Shown here: one piece after another, positions 59,530 to 64,000 of the stretch
Layout: each line of letters opens with the position of its first letter
Numbering within the stretch: position 1 is the first letter of the stretch
From: Pyrenochaeta sp. MPI-SDFR-AT-0127
Taxonomy: Eukaryota; Ascomycota; Dothideomycetes; Pleosporales; Cucurbitariaceae
Length of the DNA stretch: 64,000 nucleotides
NCBI GenBank assembly: GCA_020747015.1
Contig: JAGTJM010000043.1
Location: forward strand, 186,001 to 250,000
Direction of reading: 5' to 3'
Translations under genes and position numbers: made by a program
The notes under the pieces: generated by a model
What the model was told of the DNA's origin: nothing
Seen by the model: only the letters and a program-made list of their open reading frames with translations
Database searches by the model: none

Positions 59530-60732
59530 CGCTGTTGAACTAACTGTAAGACTGCTAATCGCTCAGGGTGAAATAAGACGGCAATATGATGCTCCTGGCA
59601 CAAAAAGGGGAAACTATTTAGGATTCTCCCATAGGACGATGTCATCTGCGATAGCACAGCCATAGATCGTATCTTGAAGCGGGGTTTCCAAAAAAGAAAA
59701 ACAAAAATGCCCACAAATAGCGCCGCCACCAATCTTCTAATTTCCTCGTTGCTTAATTTAAGGGTAGCTTGATTGCTAAAGTTTACTAGACTTTTCAATA
59801 CTATAGTTCATAGGTAGCTTAAGATCATAATCTATACCGTAGACTCGTTTCGACCATCTTTTTAGCAAGCACATTCCTGATTACAGCACACGTCCACTCA
59901 AACGAAATTATATTTGTTGTTGAACAGTTGCCAACATGATTTGAAAACCTCAGAGAGTCTATCGAGTTTTTCACTCGGTGCTGACACGATGCTTAAAGGT
60001 ACTCGAAATCGTCCGGCTACGGCATCGTTGTTTGCACTGGCATGCGAGAAAGACAGAACCTATTTGGCGACAGCGATTCATTGTCTGATCAACGAAGTTC
60101 GAAGAAAAAAAAACAGCGGCATTATTCTCTGCTTTAGAACGTTATTGTGCGCATCATATTTAAATAAGAGCTACGGTGTGGAGAATTGAATGTAATGTGA
60201 CAGCAGAGAGGACCAAGAAAAGCCAAGGCTAAGCTGATCAATGCTGCGCAAAGAAGGTGTATATTTCAGCCTCTACTTAGCCTCTGTTGACTTCATCTTG
60301 TTGTAGTGCAAAGAATAACTATCAAGTGCATTTCAAAGTCTGACTTTTAGTTTTCATGCAAGAAGTTGTTTAGTTTACTCGAATTAGACCGAGTGTAAAC
60401 AGGGGCCAGATTGGGAAGATTGCATGAGCGTCGATGTCTCGGTGTAGGCCCCAAACATAGCGACGGCGGGTGACAAGAATTCTATCCAATCATGAGTTAC
60501 TCTTCAATGTATATTTGGTGGTTCGTAGTAGCTAGCCACAGTTCTGCTTCATGGCGTGTTTCACTGACGCGAGACATTGACAAGCCAAGTCGGGTCCGTG
60601 ATGCTCACGTGATAGCCGATGACGCGGCTGAGGCACTGCCTTCCTTTGTTTCCGGACAACCTCACACTTCGTTTCTGTAACCCCCCTTGACCTTTTACTC
60701 ATCTATTCTTCTTTCCTTTAAAACATCTCACA
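59530..60732. other. intergenic, no gene recognised
   Basis: About 1.2 kb, AT-rich on the left, with an A-run near 60105. No convincing frame. The right end is the promoter of the His-rich membrane protein gene. Confidence 0.55.
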
Positions 60733-61990
60733 ATGTCTCCTAGCAAGCTGGGCGTATTTGCGAACTTGGCGCTGGTCGCCAGCGCCGTGCTCATCCCTCC
60801 CACCATTACAGCGGAGGACTTCGGCGATGACAACGCTCTGGAAACGCTCGCTATCAACCCTTTCAAACGATCCGTCGCTCTCGAATGTCCCGGATGTGCG
60901 TTTGCGACGCAAAAAGGCGACAGTCTGGAGTGGAAATCGGATGTGGGAAACGCCTTTGTAAGTACTCCGATAACTTTCCACTGGCTCGCCTCGACATGTC
61001 CCGGAAGAAGGCTATGAGCTATACACAGCTTCCACCACTGCAACTTGAATGCTGAAGAGCTTTACTGATTGCCAATAGCGTCTCGACTTTGAAGTAGGCG
61101 CTCGCGAAGACACACTTGACATCGACGGTTATCAACTCTATCCACCGTCCTTCAGCTACTTCGCGGAGTCTTTCCATGTGACACAAGTCGACCCCAACTC
61201 TGAAGACAATCTCCGCCTCCGCGTTACTGGGTTCCAGTTCCGCTTCAATGGAGCTGAGACAATATCGGAAGCGGGGACCGAGCTGCTCCCTATGTCGTTC
61301 CAAATCACATCTGTCGAGGGTGTTTCCGTTGAACCTCCAGCGCTCACTATCAATGTGCTCAAGGATCCGGAAGGCCGTCTCATGATTGCGTCGTTCCAGG
61401 CGACACAAACATTCGAGGCTTCACCGGTTGATCAGGAGAGGAAGTGCAAGGAGTGGCCGTTGTACTGCAAATGGAAGAGCATTCTGGCCGACAGGATCGA
61501 GAAGATGAAGAAGATGGGCAAGGGCTGCCACAAGCGACCACACGGCCATGGCCATCCCACCCCGATGGAGCATGAGAGCACCGAGGGCAAGCCTCCCCAT
61601 CGCTTCCACCCCGGAAAGCCTCATCACCACCCACACCACCGTCCCCACCATATGGGTCATGGCCACCGCCACCACGACCACCACCGTTTCCATATGTTTA
61701 TCCGCCGCGCTTTCTTCACTATTCTTATTCCTATTCTCATTGGCATCTTCGCTGGTACGCTCACCTACCTCGTCGGTATGGCTCTGGGCTGCCTAATTGC
61801 CATTACTGTCGCCAAGTTCCGAGGCCAGAGCTACCAGAGGATCGCTTTGGAGGATGATGTTGAGGACGTCGAGGACGACGAGGAGATTGACATGCACGAT
61901 GAGAAGGCAGAGTACGCGGAGCTACCAGCCTATGATGCCCCGCCAACGTATGAAGAGCCTGCTGAGAAGGAAGTGGATGAGTCGAAGTAG
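60733..61990 (+). CDS. His-rich single-span membrane protein with PPxY tail (DUF7728-like)
   Basis: Two exons, 60733-60957 and 61079-61990, separated by a 121 bp intron, give 378 residues. A signal peptide (MSPSKLGVFANLALVASAVL) leads a luminal or extracellular beta-rich domain with CPGCAF and FHVTQVDPNSEDNLRLRVTG. A second Cys pair (CKEWPLYCKW) and a dense His segment follow (61540-61695; about two dozen His among Pro/Gly/Arg), which could bind Zn, Cu or Ni. A hydrophobic stretch (FFTILIPILIGIFAGTLTYL and onwards) crosses the membrane, and an acidic cytosolic tail ends with LPAYDAPPTYEEP. PPTY is a PPxY motif read by WW-domain ubiquitin ligases such as Rsp5. I know this layout only as a conserved fungal protein of unknown function. 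Confidence 0.87.
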
Positions 61991-63375
61991 AACCCTACAT
62001 TCACCTACGATGATGATGCATGTGAATGGGTGAGGTGTATATGGCGACCTAAACCCTGTGTATGATGGAGAGGAATATCTGGCGCAGTGCTTGGCCGGCG
62101 TTTGGTTGAATTGCACACGAAATGAATTTTATATGTATAGGTAGCGCAATATTATGTTCAACGGCTAAGCGGCCTGCTCTTCAAGTTGTGTACCTGTTTA
62201 ACGTAGTGCAGTCTAATCTTTCATGGTTTTGCGCTTGATAGACATAGATTCCTGCCCGTGTCGCGCTTGCTCACTAGGCTGCAAGAAGTGGTCAATGTGA
62301 GTCATTTTTAGGTCATGACGGCAGGCAGTTCTTTGCCACAGGGATGCAGCTTATTGGGTATAGGTATAAACCATTTGGCATCAAGTTCTGAAACTGCTGT
62401 TATATGACTGGTCTTCATAGGCTAAAGGTCGAAAATGCGAGGACAGTACATGGGCTTATTTCGCAGCTACAAGCCGTGAGGGTATTGCTCGATCAACCTG
62501 ACAAGCCAATACAACGGCGACCTGAGACTGCGCAAGCATTTGAATGATGTCAGATGGACAAAGGAAGGACTTCTGAGACCCCCGCTGCTGAATTTGGAGA
62601 GGGTCGGTTGAATGAAATGATGCTTGGGGAGCAATGAAGTTAGGAGAGCACATCAACCACAGGTCCTTGATTTGAAATTGGTGCTGCGAGTATTCATGTA
62701 TGAAAAGATATGGAATCGACAAGAATATTCTTGCAGCTGCAGACACTATGCGCATGTCAGGATGGGCGCGTACTGAAGTCGTGTCAGAGGACGCGCCGCA
62801 GAGCCACGTTTTGCATCTTCCTGGTGGCCATAGGAGCATTGCGAGACTCACTCTACCTTAGTACAGTATTATGGAGCTGTTCTGACATTAATAAAAGTTT
62901 CGCAGACCCGTATGAACGATTGCATGGGGCGTGGTGGAGGAACTGGGGCTGGTGTTGTCGTTGTGTGGTGGCCGCGGCTGCAAGTTGATGTTCGCGCACA
63001 GACCAGGCGACCCCCCAGCCCCGGTTTCCAACTGACAGGCGGGCGCGGCGGGCGTGCAAGCACAACCGTTCTTTCGAAGTGCTGCTTTCCAGCACCTTTG
63101 ATTTTCCATTTTGTGAAGGGGGCGACGGGCTCTGATTGTCATGTTCCTGCCTGGCCCAATCCCGCCTAGCGCCCCCTGGTGTGATCTTGAGGCACCCGCA
63201 CTGCCCGCCCGCCTATTTAACTACTTGCCCGCCCGCTTTTCTGCTCGCTTTTTCTCCTTCTTCTCGTCCCCAGCGTATTTCCCATCCAATTCGCACGTTT
63301 ACACGCCGCATCCACGCCCATCTGCGTCTATACACAAACTCCATCCACTTTCATCAACACAAACCCTCTCCCAAT
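61991..63375. other. intergenic region with the histone H4 promoter
   Basis: About 1.4 kb without a convincing frame. The last about 250 bp are pyrimidine-rich (GCCCGCC and CTTTTTCTCC runs) with a weak TATA-like TATTTAA near 63211. This fits a histone promoter and 5' UTR. No divergent H3 gene is present. Confidence 0.6.
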
Positions 63376-63987
63376 ATGACTGGACGTAAGTACACCCTTT
63401 TCTCCTCCCTATTGTCGCCTCGTGCATCGCGTTTGGTGTTGTCGCTGCTGCCGTTGTTGCTGTTTGCCGCCGCCACTGCGCGATCACGGGTGTCGCGCTT
63501 GGTGTTGAGCCGCAACGCGTCGCCCCACCACAGCCGCATCGCAACGCCTTGCACCTGCACAAACACCATGATGCCGTCGCTGCACCACGTCTCTCGTCAC
63601 CCCTCACACAGTATGCTAACGACACTCTTCAGGCGGCAAAGGTGGCAAGGGCCTCGGCAAGGGCGGTGCCAAGCGTCATCGCAAGATTCTTCGTGACAAC
63701 ATCCAGGGTATCACCAAGCCCGCTATCCGCCGTCTCGCTCGTCGTGGTGGTGTCAAGCGTATCTCTGCCAGTAAGTTGTCTTGCTCTCACCATCGCGTCG
63801 CAACAGCACTAACATCGCTGCAGTGATCTACGAAGAGACCCGTGGTGTACTCAAGACGTTCCTCGAGAGCGTCATCCGTGACGCCGTCACCTACACTGAG
63901 CACGCCAAGCGCAAGACCGTCACCTCTCTCGATGTCGTCTATGCTCTCAAGCGCCAGGGCCGTACCCTCTACGGTTTCGGTGGCTAA
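63376..63987 (+). CDS. histone H4
   Basis: Three exons, 63376-63385, 63633-63770 and 63824-63987, give 103 residues with perfect phase joins. The first exon is only MTG plus one base, followed by a 247 bp intron. The sequence is near-invariant H4: [20 protein letters not shown], the basic patch [33 protein letters not shown] and the end GRTLYGFGG. It forms the H3-H4 tetramer of the nucleosome, and the tail lysines are acetylation targets. Many fungi pair H4 with a divergent H3 gene; here none lies upstream, and anything downstream falls outside the window. Confidence 0.97.
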
Positions 63988-64000
63988 GCACTTCGTCTTC

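Overview
The window is nuclear DNA of a filamentous ascomycete (Pezizomycotina). The evidence is a Woronin-body Hex1 gene, HET-domain genes, short (about 45-60 bp) GT-AG introns, a fungal MscL, an SPT8 subunit of SAGA, and CAZyme and MFS genes. I infer Dothideomycetes, probably Pleosporales, from overall gene style; nothing in the sequence proves it. Coding exons were joined by hand from reading-frame continuity and splice consensus.

Layout: 1-3276 holds no firm gene, only a possible small secreted protein at 2889-3191 (-). 3277-4517 (-) is a 2OG-Fe(II) oxygenase. 5096-6815 (-) is hex1 with a long N-terminal extension whose start is unresolved. 9557-11903 (+) is a secreted GH18/CBM18 chitinase. 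12255-13938 (-) is a CCDC47-like ER protein. 14582-15098 (-) is a COX7A-like cytochrome oxidase subunit, divergent from a mitochondrial PPR protein (15348-17897). After a gene-poor 4 kb come a small disordered protein ending in SRL (22039-22716), a mechanosensitive channel (24844-25453, -), SPT8 (25782-27852, -), a ZNFX1-type SF1 helicase (29491-33438, +) and a lipocalin-like protein (33712-34308, -).

35436-42686 looks like a small catabolic cluster: an MFS sugar transporter, a C2H2/Fungal_trans regulator and a GH78 alpha-L-rhamnosidase-like enzyme without a signal peptide. The transporter promoter and the regulator/GH78 divergent promoter each carry a dense array of GTCCACC, which is rare elsewhere in the window. 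The predicted zinc-finger recognition (GNGGAG) nearly matches its reverse complement (GGTGGAC). I infer import of a rhamnoside, cytosolic hydrolysis and self-regulated expression by the cluster's own factor. This is the most interesting unit here.

The right part holds a GPI-anchored PLC-like phosphodiesterase (43585-44670), an Arg-rich DUF8035-like protein with many degenerate D-I-x-I-R-R repeats (46353-48323), a DOMON/cytochrome b561 membrane protein (49620-51247) and a secreted dienelactone hydrolase (52644-53642). It continues with a decayed HET pseudogene (54190-56172), an intact HET gene (57316-59529, -), a His-rich membrane protein with a PPxY tail (60733-61990) and histone H4 (63376-63987). 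I recognised no tRNA, rRNA, CRISPR or intact transposon.
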